From: Hymenoscyphus infarciens
Lineage: Eukaryota; Ascomycota; Leotiomycetes; Helotiales; Helotiaceae
Direction: 5' to 3'
Assembly (NCBI GenBank): GCA_001414345.1
Contig: LLCB01000270.1
Coordinates: 1 to 64,000 of the forward strand
Length of the DNA stretch: 64,000 nt
Shown piece after piece: positions 11,015 through 23,486 of this stretch. Under the pieces are notes generated by a model. The model was not told the origin of the DNA. It was given only the letters and a program-made list of their open reading frames with translations, and did no database searches. The first letter of the stretch is position 1, and each line of letters begins with the position of its first letter. Made by a program: the position numbers and the translations under genes.

Positions 11015-13291
11015 TTATACGTAGCGCACCGTGTTCGGCAAGAGCGACCCTAGTACGAAAGCCACGCCCCACCAGGTGACCCACTTTAGTCACGTGACCT
11101 CTGTTTTTTATATACTTATAGCCCTAATTCTAAGGATTATTAATATATACTTACTAATTAAAGTTAATATATAAAAAGTCGCTTAAATCGCCTTTAAAAA
11201 AAAAAACACTCTCTCTAGACTTTTTATTTTTTCTTCTAAGTACTTTTTAGGTATTAATATACTACTAAGATATAGCTAGTATATACTAAAGCTAATATTA
11301 GTTATAATAGAATAGCTTAAGCTACTTAGAACTACTCGGAATAGGTTTAGAATAGGTTCAGAACCTCTCTAAATAAGTTCTGAATAGGTTCGGAACCTTT
11401 CTGAACTACGGTCTAGCTATAGCTCCGAACGTTTCGACGATTCAGAGAGTTTCAGAATCTATTCAGAACCTATTCCGAACCTATTCAGAACCTATTCCGA
11501 ACCTATTCAGAACCTATTCAGAATCTATTCAGAACCTATTCTGAACCTATTTAGAACCTATTCCGAACCTATTCAGAACCTATTCAGAACCTATTCCAAA
11601 CCTATTCAGAACCTATTCCGAACCTATTGAAATCGATTCAATACTGATTTGAACTAGGTTTAAGTAAAAGCGAGTGAGCATATACGTAATTTAAGCCGAT
11701 TTATAAAACGATTTCAAGTATAAACCTGATTTATAAAACGATTCAAAGTAAGAAACCAATTTATAAAACAATTTAAGGTGATTTAACCTAATTTATAAAA
11801 CGATTTAAGCTAATTATAAAACGATTTAAAGTAAGAAACTGATTTATAAAACGATTTAAGCTAATTATAAAACGATTTAAAGTAAGAAACTGATTTATAA
11901 AACGATTTAAGAGAATTTAAGCTGATTTATAAAACGATTTAAAGTAAGAAACTGATTTATAAAACGATTTAAAATTAGAAACTAACTTATAATCTAGCTC
12001 TTAACTTAGTTTAAAAAACATGTCTAAAATAAAGTACTTAGAAGAAAAAATAAAAAGTCTAGAGAGAGTGTTTTTTTTTAAAAGCGATTTAAGTAGCTTT
12101 TTATATATAAACTTTATATAATTTTTATATTCTAGTAGTTCTTAAATTTAGAGCTACTAGTATATAAATTTAGTAAGTTATATAACTAAAGTAGGTTATA
12201 TAGTAGAGCGTGGCTTTTGTACTAGAGTCGCTCTTACCGAATATAGTATACTATGTATAACTAGCTACGTAACTACTAAGACCTAGTATACGAGCTACTC
12301 CTACCTTCGACTTCGACTTCGACTTTAACTTCGACATCTTTGACTTTAATATCTTCAACTTTAACACTTTACTTCGACAACGATAATAACGACGATAATA
12401 ATAATAATAACTCTCTTTTACTATTATATTATATTTATTACTTAGTATTAGGCTGCTTATTAGTATTATAATCTACGTTATAGTCGTTATATTTACTACC
12501 TTAGTTAATTCCACGTTATTAAATAATAACTCTTCTTTTTTAATAATTTAGGTATATTTTATAGTCAGACTTTTAGTAAAGCGAATTAGAAGTCTTAGAT
12601 TTATTATCTACGTTATTACTATTACTGTCGCTGTCGCTGTCGCTGTTACTTTTATAGTACGTACTATTTCTACTCTTACTTCCTAAACTAACGTACGTGT
12701 CTTATAGTTTCCGACTAACCGACTAACTAATCTAACTAATTAAATCGAGGCATATATATAGAGATGACGTTATTTGAGTTAGTAGAACATTCAGTAGAAT
12801 AATCGGTGGAATTAGTAGAATTAGTAGAATTAATAGAAGTAGGACTTAGGTATTCGACGAACTAGAGCATATTATATAAGAGTAGTATAGCTACGTAATA
12901 TACGCCTAATCACGTAATTCTAGTCTTTTTTTATATATATTCTTAAGTAATAAATAGTTTTTAGTACTAATTTAAGGCTACTCTAATACTAAGTTACTAC
13001 TAGTTTAAGACAGGTCTAGAATTAAGTTAAACTAGTGTCTAACACTAACTTAACTTACCTAACCTGGTTTATAACCTAGTTCGACTTGCTAAAACGTGTC
13101 GGGTTTTACTACTATGAATTATCTTAAGTCGGTTTTAAAGTATATTAAACCTAGTTCTTAAATTATTTTACTACTAGTAACTACTTTAATCTATTTTAGA
13201 AACTAGCTTAAATATGTTTCTAGAATCGGTCTAAATCACCTCTGAACCCGATTTAACTCTAACTTAAAACCCTCGCAGGTTAGTAGTAAAG

Positions 13292-13314
13292 TAGTTTTAT
13301 TAATAGAATTACTA
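13292..13314 (+). pseudogene. Ty1/copia relic, segment 3 (short RT piece), containing a LINE target duplication
   Basis: After the E element ends, the copia frame resumes as SSFINRIT, matching the usual QSVFINR before the RT active site. TAATAGAATTACTA at 13,301-13,314 is repeated, with one change, at 20,065-20,078, on the far side of the LINE. Confidence 0.8.
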
Positions 13315-16300
13315 TTATTATTCTTACGCTACGTAGGCCGTAGGCCGAGCTCTAAGAGTAAGTAGTACATCTTCTGTTCTAGTTTATATAGCCTTTTAGC
13401 TTATTCTTCTTTACCTCTTAAGCTTTCTTATAAGTATAATTCTCCTTTTCTTTAGTTTCTACTACTATCTATTTAAAGCTTATCTCTCTAACTTAGTAAT
13501 ATAGTAGAGAGGTATAGTAGGTTAATATATTTAACCTACTAAGATATATATTAGTAGTATAAGAGGTATATTTACCTCTAGAATTATTAGAGCCGAGGTC
13601 TTACCTTTTAGTATATCTTAGCTTTCTCCTCCTATTCCTCTCTTTCTTCCGCCTCTTTCTTACTCTTCTCTCTCTTCTTAAGTAATTCTAGTACTAGCCT
13701 ATACTCCTAGAGTCTCTCTAGCCTAAGTAGCTAAGTAGTTACCCTTAATACTAGTTTCCTATCTACTAATACCTCTCTTAGCTCTCGTAGATCCTTAATC
13801 CTCTTCTCTAGAGCTCTTATAAGTATGTCTCTTTTCTATAAAATGTTCTAGTAAAATAAGACTAAGTATTCCACTGTTTCTCTACTATCTATACAAATAT
13901 ACTATAATATAACCTAGTTTAGTACTCTTCTTATAAAAAGGAAGGCGTTTAGTCCTATTACCTCTATTTATACCTAGACGAGTAGTAAGCTCTTCGCTTT
14001 AGTAAGCCTCTTATAGACTTTTCATAGTTCTTACTTATCTAGGTCTACTTTATCTAACGCTTCTATATATTATATTAGGTTCCTCTCTTAAGTCCTTCTT
14101 CTTTAAGTCTTTAGACAGTTCTTCTATTCTATAAGCGTAGCGTTATACTTAAATCCTACTTCTTCTACTTCTTACTTCTCTTCTTACTTCTACTTTACTT
14201 TCTATAAGTATAGTATTACCTTCTCTGCCTTTATTAGTCTACCCCTCCTTCTCCTCTTTAACTATATTACTATATATCTATAGGTGTTCTAGATTAGTTC
14301 TCTTAGCTTAGACCTTTAAAACTTTCTCTTAAAAGTAGCTATTTATAGATTAAGATATAAGTTAATTAGTATATAGTCTACTTTAACTTCTAAGTTTTAA
14401 ACTAGAATAGCTTTATATACCCTTATTACTACTTATAAGTATCCTAATTATTATATAGAGAAGCTCTTTACTATTCTCTTTATATTCCCTTCTTTTAGTA
14501 TAGTATAATACTATACTAACGCCTTATATACTATTACACTCCTTATTACTACTACGTATATCTACCTTACTTAGTAGTAGTCTACTCTCTATGTTTTTCT
14601 AGTAAGCCTTATAAGTATAAAGGTCTATATTATAAGCTTCTTCTAAACTCTTTCTTAGTATACCTTCTAGTTTAGTTTCCTATTAAGCTCTACTCCTAGG
14701 AACTTTATATATTTAACTAGTATAAGCCTTATCTCTCTAAACTAGACCGTCTCTCTTTATAGTACTCTTATTCTTATAAAGTATATAAGCACCGTCTTTA
14801 CTAAGCTAAAAGCTATCTCTTACTTATTTACTTACTTATTATATACTCTCTAGACTATCTTAAGTATTCTATAGTTTACTACTATACTTTTTAATATTAT
14901 AAGTAGATTTATATTATTTATAAAGCCTATTATAATAAGTCTATTAATTCTTACTAAGTCCTTATATAATATTAAGATAAAGAAGATAAATAGTATTAGT
15001 AATAGTACTAATATTTATAGAATACCTTATTTAAAGTCTCTTTTATCTATTAATTACTTTACTGCTAACTAGCGAGGGTTTTAAGTCGAGGTTAAATCCG
15101 GTTCAACCCCGACTCAAGGTGACTCAGACCGATTCACGAAACATGTTCGAGCTAGTTTATAAACTAGATTAAAGTAGTTTAAAATGATTTAAGAACTAGG
15201 TTTAACATGCTTTGAAACCGACTTAAGATAATTTATAGTAGTAAAACCCGACTCGTTTCAGCGAGTTGAACCAGGTTATGAACCGGGTTAGGTAAGTTAA
15301 GTTAGTGTCAGACCCGCCTTAAACTAGTTTAACTTAGTTCTAGACCTACCTTAAACTAGTAGTAACTTAGTATTAGAGTAGCCTTAAATTAGTACTAAAA
15401 ACTATTTATTACTTAAGAATATATATAAAAAAAGACTAGAATCACGTGATTAGGCGTATATTACGTAGCTATACTACTCTTATATAACATGCCCTGGTTC
15501 GTCGAATGCTTAAGTCCTACTTCTACTAATTCTACTAATTCTACTAATTCCACTAATTCCACTAATTCTACTAATTCTACTAATTCTACTAATTCTACTG
15601 ATTCTACCGATTCCACTAACCTAAATAACGTTATCCCTATATATATGCCTCGATTTGATTAGTTAGATCGGTCGGTCGGTTGGAAACTATAAGGCACGTA
15701 CGTTAGTTTAGGAAGTAAGAGTAGAAATAGTACGTATTATAAAAGCGACAGTAATAGCGACAGCGATAGCAATAGTAACAGCGATAGCGATAACGTAGAT
15801 AATAAATCTAAGGCTTCTAATTCGCTCTACTAAAAGTCTGACTATAAAATGTGCCTAAATCGTTAAAAAAGAAGGGTTATTATTTAACAACGTAGAATTA
15901 ACTAGAGTAATAAACGCGACGAATACAACGTAGATTATAATACTAATAAGCGGCCTAATACCGAGTAATAAATATAATATAATAGCAAAAGAGAGTTATT
16001 ATCGTTGTTGTCGTCGTTATCGTTATCGTCGTTATTAAAGATATTAAAGTCGAAGTCGAAGTCGAAGTCGAAGTCGAAGATAGAGGTGGCCTATGCGTCC
16101 GTAGGTCTTAGCGGTTACGTAGCTAGTTATACGTAGTATACCGTGTTTAGTAAGAGCGACCCTGGTATAAAAGCTATATCCTACTATATAACCTACTTTA
16201 GTTACGTAACTTCTATCTTTTATAGACTAGTAGCCCTATTTATAAGGATTATTAATATATAATTATTAATTAAAGTTTATATATAAAAAGTCTCTTAAAT

Positions 16301-19300
16301 TGTCTTTGAAAAAAAAAAACACTCTCTCTAGACTTTTTATTTTTTCTTTTAAGTACTTTATTTTAGACATATTTTTTAAACTAAGTTAAGAGCTAGATTA
16401 TAAGTTAGTTTATAATTTTAAATCGTTTTATAAATCAGCTTAAATTACCTTAAATCGTTTTATAAATCAGTTTCTTACTTTAAATCGTTTTATAAATCGG
16501 CTTAAATTACTTTAAATTGTTTTATAAAACGTATTAATATCTTAAACCAGTATCAAACCGGTATTAAGTCTAAGTTGATACTAGCTCAAAACCCTAGTAG
16601 AGGGCATATAAGTATCTATTAAAGAATAGTATAGCTCTTTATCTAAAAAAGAAGCTCTCTATCTATATTACTACTTATTATAAAACCTCCTTCTCTCTTA
16701 ATATATAAAGTAGCTATATATAGTCTACTTAGTTAAAAGCTTCTACTATATCTAGTTAGACTAAGAACGTATAGCTCTTATTTTCCTATATTATATATAT
16801 ACTCTCTATTACTATTCTATTTACTAGCTCTATATTTTAGTACTTCTAGTTACCTATCTATAGCCCTAATAGTATTACTATTTCCTCTATAAGCTATATA
16901 AGTCTTTATACTATTACTTTTTTAAGAATCTTATCTATAGTTAAGAGTAGTACTATTAGCTAGTAGGCTTTTACCTTACTCTACTCCTTAATTATTTTAC
17001 CTAGTTTTCTTAATACTACTACCTTTATATAGTAGAAGTAGAATAAAAAGAGAATAAAAAGTATTCTAAGTAGAAGCTTACTTCTACTATTATAGTAAGT
17101 ACTTTATAAAGTAGTTTATTATAAGCTTTTAAGAAACTATTTACTAATATATTAAATCCTAGTACTTTCTATAGTATTAATCTTATAGCTATCTTAATAT
17201 ACTTCTTAGTTATACGTTAGCTTACTAAGTACTTCCTAGAAAAGCTCTTAATATTCTAGTCTCTATTAGGAACGCTTAAGTAGTTAGCTATTAACTCTAA
17301 AAAGAACTTTTTTATAAGAATATAAGCCTTCTTCTAGTAAGTCTTACCTTTTATTCTATTAAGTAATATAAGTATTAGTAGTACTAGTACTTCTAGTCTT
17401 ATATATTCTTTAAGACGTACTCACTTCTTAAGTATCTAGAGTTTTCTTTTATTCTTTACTACCTCTGCTAGTACTCTCTTCTAGCTCTTCGTCTTCGCCT
17501 TTCTACTTACTATTTAGAGTTCTTAAAGAGCGTTATTAAGCTACTACCTTAAGCTCTCTATTTAGTGCTTCTTCTAAGTCCTTTTATATCTTCTTACCTT
17601 CCTTAACGCTTCTTTAACCTCTATGTTCTACTAGAGCTATACTCTCTCTCTATCTAGCTTCTAGAGTAGTATTAAGGCTTTTACTATCCTTTAAAGGTTC
17701 TCTATAAGTCTCTATACTACTCTCTTAAGTTCTTATATATTTTAGATTATAGGTGTTTCTAAGTAAGAGGCTTCTACTTTAACTAGGATCTTATCTACTA
17801 GTCTCTAGCTAAATCTAAGCGTCTATAGTACCTTTCCCTCTTCTCTTACTTTTATTATAAGAAGTTAAGCTATATAGTCTAATCCTAGTAGGTCTAAGGA
17901 CTTTTACTAAGTTACTATATTTTTAGTAGAGAAGGTAAGGTTAATTATAAAGTTATAAGAGTTCTCTCTTCTCTATATAGCTTTACTATAAAGTATATCC
18001 CTCTCTAGTACTTATAGTATAGTAAGTTTAAAGACAAGGTCTACGTTCTTATTATATCTCTTATATATATCTTATAAAAGGTAGTAAGTATTTAGATTAT
18101 CTATTATAAGTACTCTTCTTAGTCTCGCTTACTAGAGTATATCCTTAATTAGTATTTATCTTATTTATAAGTTATAGACTAAGTAGACTATTGTCTTATT
18201 TACTCTCTTCTCTATTATTATACTTACCTAGTTCTTGCTTATAGTATATGTCTAGCTTACTTTTAAGTGTCTTTTATATATAAAGAGTATTACTACTCTG
18301 TCTAACTAGATTATATTATATCTTAAGCTTAAGAAGTAGTTAGAAGAGTCTCTTACGCTATTCTATATTAGTTCTTAGATTACTAATATATTATATTCCT
18401 TCTTATAATTTAGAGCTATGTTAAAGGCTTCTAGTATCTTTCTTATATTCTAATATAGTACTATTATACTTATAGTAGTCTTATAGATAGAGTTTAAGTT
18501 ACTTCTATTTCTTCTCTATTTAGATCTCTTATTATACTAAGAGAGCTTCTTAGCCTCTCTAAGAACTAGGTTAGATTACTACTATTTATATATCTTACTT
18601 TATTTATATCTATTAGCCTCTCTAGTATAGATCTCTATCTCTACCTCTTTATTAAGCTTTATAAGCTCTCTTTCTAGTTAAAAGTAAATAAGTAAGATGT
18701 CTCTACCTTACTCTCCTTTAAGAGTCTTTATAGGTTTATAAATATAGTTATCTTATTAAGATATTATTCTCTTACCTATCTATAGTATTACTCCTTTATA
18801 TAGTACTCTTTTATAAATACTAGGTGTCCTCCTTTATAATTCCTACACTTTATTAGATATTCTTTTAAGTTCTTCTTACTAGAGTACTCTTCCTCGTCTC
18901 TTTTATATCTCTTATATATATACTAGGTATATCTCTTATCTTATTTATAAAAGCATATTATATACCTCTACTTTTAGTACTTATAACACCTCTATACTAC
19001 TACTTCTAAAGTATATCTTTTATATAAGAAGTATTATACCTCTTATAGTATTCCTCTTATATATAGCCTTCTTACTTCCTCTATTATTACTACTTCGAAG
19101 ATATAGTTTCTTTAAACTAGTCCCTTCTATCTCTAATACTCTCTACGTCTATTTCCTTAAGTATTATATAATCTTTAGTATCCTTATACTAAAGGCTTAA
19201 GAGATACTTTATAGTATACTCTCTATCTTATTCTTAAGTATATTTATTAAGGCTCTTTTTATAAGTACTACTAGCGTTCTTACTACTACTACTATTCCTT

Positions 19301-20064
19301 ATCTAAATACCTTCTTTACCTAGTTATTATCTTATATATATTCTACTTACTTCTCTTTCTTAAACCTTATTATAATATCTCTACTCTAGAGCTTTTAAGC
19401 TACTATTACTCTTACCTTATATCTACTTATATTTATAACTCTAATTACCTCCTTTAGTAATAGCTTATCCTTCCCTTCGTCTATCTCTATTACTTAGACT
19501 ATAATCTCTCTTATATATTTAGCTAGTACTATATATTCCTTTTATAATATAGTTACTACCTCTCTCTATAGTCCCCTAGTTCTAGCTCTCTCTATCTATA
19601 TTAGACTATACTCCTTTATTCCTCTTATTCTCTTAACTATAATAGTAAGCTCCTCTTATAGAATTCTATATATAATTATATTATCCTCTCTCTTCCTAGT
19701 TCTTCTATACTTAAGTACTTTTCCTACTACTTTAATAATTACTTTAATACCTCTCTCCTCTATTACTAAGTTAAGTATTATTTAGATTAGGCTCTTCTCT
19801 ATCGCGTCTATATAGTCTAATACTCCTCTTCGTTCTCTTATACTCTACTCTTCTTAGTTTATTATACTATCTTTATTAGTTACTAGTACTCTAGAAAGAG
19901 GAATAGAGGCTCTCTATAAGCCTCTCTTTTTTCTACTACTACTACTACTATAATTATTTAGTATAATCATAGAGTACTTTAGTCTCTTTCTAGACTATCT
20001 AATAGTCGTCTAAACGTATTTCAAGGCTTTTAGAGTCACTTTATTAATTCTGAAAAAGTTATTC
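13315..20064 (-). mobile_element. LINE (non-LTR retrotransposon) relic, copy 1, split by an E element
   Basis: Minus-strand element of about 5.2 kb net, flanked by a 14-bp target duplication. The 3' end is an (ATA)n-type tail at the left border. A gag-like zinc-knuckle array (about 18,830-19,000) keeps GH, KCRN and KGGH residues while several Cys read Tyr. An endonuclease relic LIIDNLNTYY (from an IxGDxNxHH motif) lies near 18,090. The reverse transcriptase would lie further left; I did not resolve its active site. It is collinear with copy 2 at 54,966-60,172. It inserted into the copia RT domain, so it is younger than that element. Confidence 0.87.
15057..16612 (-). mobile_element. complete E-type TIR element inside the LINE
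   Basis: It starts CTTTACTGCTAACTAGCGAGGG and ends GGGCATATAAG, with TA on each side. The second LINE copy has the empty site TTAATTATCTATTAAAG at about 56,717-56,733, with a single TA at 56,722-56,723. That proves the duplication and both borders (1,556 bp). RIP damage is heavy in the core (CRE reads AACGTTA). Confidence 0.95.
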
Positions 20065-20119
20065 TAATAGGATTACTAAAGTTATTATTATATACTATAT
20101 AGATAACTTAATAATACTA
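20065..20119 (+). pseudogene. Ty1/copia relic, segment 4: RT active site
   Basis: It starts with the second copy of the LINE target duplication. The frame VIIIYYIDNLII is the copia VYVDDLLI active site with the second Asp codon changed to Asn (GAC to AAC in a TpG context). An F element interrupts at 20,120. Confidence 0.85.
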
Positions 20120-21067
20120 CGTATATGCCCACTCGCTTTTACTCAAACCTAGTTCAAATCGGTATTGAATCGATTTCAATAGGTTCGGAATAGGTTCTGA
20201 ATAGGTTCTGAATAGGTTCTGAATAGGTTCGGAATAGGTTCGGAATAGGTTCTGAATAGGTTCGGAATAGGTTCTGAATAGGTTCTGAATAGGTTCTGAA
20301 TAGGTTCGGAATAGGTTCGGAATAGGTTCTGAATAGGTTCGGAATAGGTTCTGAATAGGTTCTGAATAGGTTCGGAATAGGTTCGGAATAGGTTCTGAAT
20401 AGGTTCGGAATAGGTTCTGAATAGGTTCGGAATAGGTTCTGAATAGGTTCTGAACCTCTCTAAATAGGTTCAGAACCTATTCTAAATCGTTGAAACGTTC
20501 GGAGCTATAGCTAGACCGTAGTTCAGAAAGGTTCCGAACCTATTCCGAATCGTTGAATTTATAGCTAGCTATAGTTTAGAGAGGTTCTAAGGTTCGGAAC
20601 TTATTTAGAGAGGTTCCGAACCTATTCCGAACCTATTCCGAGTAGTTCTAAGTAGCTTAAGCTATTCTATTATAACTAATACTAGCTTTAGTATATACTA
20701 GCTATATATTAGTAGTATATTAACACCTAAAAAGTACTTAGAAGAAAAAATAAAAAGTCTAGAGAGAGTGTTTTTTTTTTCAAAGGCGATTTAAGCGACT
20801 TTTTACATATAAACCTTAAATAATTTTTATATTCTAGTGGTCCTTAAATTTAGGGCTACTAGCGTATAAGTTTTAGTATATCACGTGACTAAAGTGGGTC
20901 ATATGGTGGGGCGTGGCTTTCGTGCCCGGGTCGCTCTTGCCGAACACGGTGCGCTACGTACAACTAGCTACGTAACCGCTAAGACCTAGCGCATAGGCCA
21001 CCCCCACCTTCGACTTCGACTTCGACTTCGACTTCGACTTCAACATCTTCGACTTCGACACTTCACT

Positions 21068-21134
<67 letters not shown>

Positions 21135-21136
21135 TG
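21068..21136. repeat. (GAC)n microsatellite
   Basis: About 22 nearly perfect GAC units inside an F core. The repeat contains neither CpA nor TpG, so it offers no preferred RIP target and has stayed pure. It creates a long poly-Arg frame on the minus strand, which should not be taken as a gene. Confidence 0.95.
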
Positions 21137-21503
21137 ATAACTCTCTATCGCCATCGCATCGCATTCGTTACTCGGCATTAGGCCGCTTATCGGCCTCGTA
21201 ATCCACGTCGTCTTCGTCGCATTCGCTACCCCGGTCAATTCCACGTCGTTAAATAATAACCCCTTATTTTTCGACGATTTAGGCATATTTCACGGTCGGA
21301 CTTTCAGCTGAACGAACTAGAGCCCTCGAATTAGTCGCCTAGCGAATCAGCAGCATCGGATTTGTCATCTACGTCATCGCTGTCGCTGTCGGTATATACT
21401 GTTTCTACCCTTACTTCCTGAACTAACGTGCGTGCCTTATAGTTTCCGACCGACTGACCGACCGACCGATCGAACCAATCACATCGAGGCATACATACAG
21501 GGA

Positions 21504-21511
21504 TGACGTCA
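21504..21511. promoter_or_regulatory. perfect CRE palindrome in an F core
   Basis: TGACGTCA lies in the core of the least mutated F element. The adjacent TATA-like tract here is ATACATACAGGG, so this copy has a weaker TATA box than others. Confidence 0.45.
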
Positions 21512-22056
21512 TTTGGGTCGGTGGAACATTCGGTGGAATAATCGGTGGAATTGGTGGAATTGGCGGAAGCAGGACTCGGGTATTCAAAAGGACATGTTAC
21601 GTAAGAGTAGTATAGCCACGTAATATATACCTTTTTACGTGATTTTAAATTTAAGTCCTTTTTCAAGCTCTTTTAATTCTTTTTCGATACTAGCTTAAAA
21701 CTAGCTTAAAACTAGTTCTAAGCTAGTTCTACTAGTTCTGAACTGGTTCCGAACTAGTTCTGAACTGGTTCCGAACTGGTTCCGAACTGGTTCCGAACTA
21801 GTTCGGAACTAAAGTCGACTCTGAATCAGATGCGTTCAAGGTGTTACGGATGAAGAAACTAATTTGGCTCTGGTTCTGAACTGGTTCCGAGCTAGTTCTA
21901 AACTGGTTCCGAACTAGTTCCGAGCCGCTCGGAACATAATCCGATCCTAGGTTAACCTTAATTCGAATCGGAGCCGAATCGGAGTCGAACCGGAGTCGAA
22001 CCGGAGTCGAACCGGAGTTGAACTGGAGTTGAGTAAATAGCGGTTCGGCAGTACAG

Positions 22057-23486
22057 TAGTAACTAAGATAATATTATATCTAATATAAGTAAGGTACTAA
22101 AAATATAATATTTAGGCCTTATAAACCAGTTCTTAGAAATAGAAATAAAGTATAATATTAGTAATTAAACACTTACTATAAATTAAAATAAATATCTAGC
22201 TAATATTAAAACTAAATTTAATAAAGATAAACTAACCTCTATATCTACATCTATAAAACTAGGCTTATACTTAGATAAAAACGAAGACTAAGCTACTAAA
22301 GAGGATATTACTACCTATTAATAAGAAGTAGAGTCTTTAATATACTAAGTACCTTAGTACTAAAACTAGACCTTAATTACCTTTATAGTTAATAGATATA
22401 CTAGATTTATATCTAATCCTAGTATAGCTTACTTTAGAGCTTTAGAAAAGATATAGAAATATCTAAATTATAAGCCTACTCTAGAGCTATACTATAATAC
22501 TATAAATAATAGACTAGACCTAAAAGCCTTTACTGATATAGATTAGAGAGGTTATATTATTAGTTGAAAAAGTACTAGCAGCTATATTATATATATAAAT
22601 AACTACTATATACTAGAATACTATATTATATAAAACCGTTACTATATCTAGCTATAAAGCCGAATATATAGCTTATAAAGAAGTAGTTAAAGAGGTACTC
22701 TACTTAAATAACCTAGTAGACTACTTTAATAAACTTATAACTAATAATACTACTATTATACCTACTCTTTTAACTAATAGTAAATTAGTTTAGAAACTAG
22801 CTAATAATCCTAAGTTTTATAAAAGAATAAAGCATATTAATATTATCCACTTTATAAGAGAAGTAATAGATAGTAGTTAAATAACACTATTATATATTAG
22901 TATAAAAGATAATATAGCCAACGGCTTTATAAAAGGCTTAGATAAGACTAAGTATAATATATTTATTAAAAGTCTTATTCTTAGAGATGGCTAAAATATA
23001 TATAATAATATAAGATAGATATAGTACTTGATATATATATCTACCTTATAAGAGGATATAATATATATAATAATATAAGATTAGTAAGTTAAGAATTTAA
23101 AGTATTTAAGTCTAAGATAATAAAGTTATTATAAATAATTTATAACTTAGGCTATAAGCTACCTATTATCACGTGCTTAATCTTATATAGGCCTATTTAG
23201 TAAGCCTAATAAGTGTGTTATATAACTACGCGTCTAAAACGTATTAGAGGCGCTCTAGAGTAACGCGTTAATATCTAGACCTAAAATAAAGAATCCTTTA
23301 TTTTAGCTCTTTATTCTAAAAGTATAAAGAAATCACTAGATTAGTATAAGTCCACCACCTTAGTAGATATTACGTGCTATAGACCTAATTCCACACCTAG
23401 TTCCGTACGCTAAGACTACTAAGCCTTTAGTCTATATAAGGAGGCCTTTAGAATACTGAAAAGATCTAAACATATATATATATATA
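22057..23486 (+). pseudogene. Ty1/copia relic, segment 5: end of RT, RNase H, probable 3' LTR
   Basis: After the F element the sequence reads DNIISNISKVLK and INQFLEIEI (from the FLGIEI region), one frame away from segment 4. RNase H follows at about 22,440-22,760: LNYKPTLELYY, LKAFTDID, KSTSSYI (from RKSTSGY). The polyprotein ends near 22,994 with KTKYNIFIKSLILRDG. Sequence from about 23,000 to 23,486 is non-coding and may be the 3' LTR, but its partner on the 5' side is gone, so this cannot be tested here. Confidence 0.85.

Larger units (their letters stand above)
9884..11686 (-). mobile_element. complete F-type TIR element nested in E
   Basis: Ends are CTATACTGCCGAACCGC and, inverted, CGTATATGCTCACTCGC, flanked by TA. 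The E sequence it splits, GATTTAAAG-TA-ATTTAAGCCG, is intact at 7,190-7,215, confirming the TA duplication. Arms are arrays of GACTCCGGTTC and of GTTCGGAACCA (left as printed) and of GAACCTATTCA (right). The core holds the CRE, TATA box and an ATTGG (inverted CCAAT) motif near 10,527. RIP damage is light. Confidence 0.88.
9758..13291 (+). mobile_element. E-type TIR element, heavily RIP-mutated, containing a nested F element
   Basis: The left end is CTTATATACCCTCTACTAGGG, the right end CCCTCGCAGGTTAGTAGTAAAG, with TA on both sides. Copia RT codons resume directly after it. Without the nested F element (9,884-11,686) it is about 1.73 kb. Its core (12,180-12,920) shows strong CA-to-TA change, and its CRE is degraded to TGACGTTA near 12,764, unlike the nearly clean nested F. 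It was therefore in place and RIP-mutated before F arrived. Confidence 0.85.
20120..22056 (+). mobile_element. complete F-type TIR element inside copia
   Basis: Ends are CGTATATGCCCACTCGC and, inverted, CTGTACTGCCGAACCGC; both continue into an N-TTTACTCAA block, and TA flanks both. The left arm has about 26 units of an 11-bp repeat (AATAGGTTCTG or AATAGGTTCGG, 20,178-20,465). The core has a (GAC)n tract of about 22 units and a CRE at 21,504-21,511. The right arm has GAACTGGTTCC repeats and CGGAGTCGAAC repeats. CpA/TpG are common, making it one of the least RIP-mutated copies and the best reference for F (1,937 bp). Confidence 0.92.

Noticed and set aside
20954..21286. Arginine-rich protein of 110 residues
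   Set aside because: The Arg run is a (GAC)n microsatellite read on the minus strand; kept only as a doubtful recurrent frame, not as a gene.
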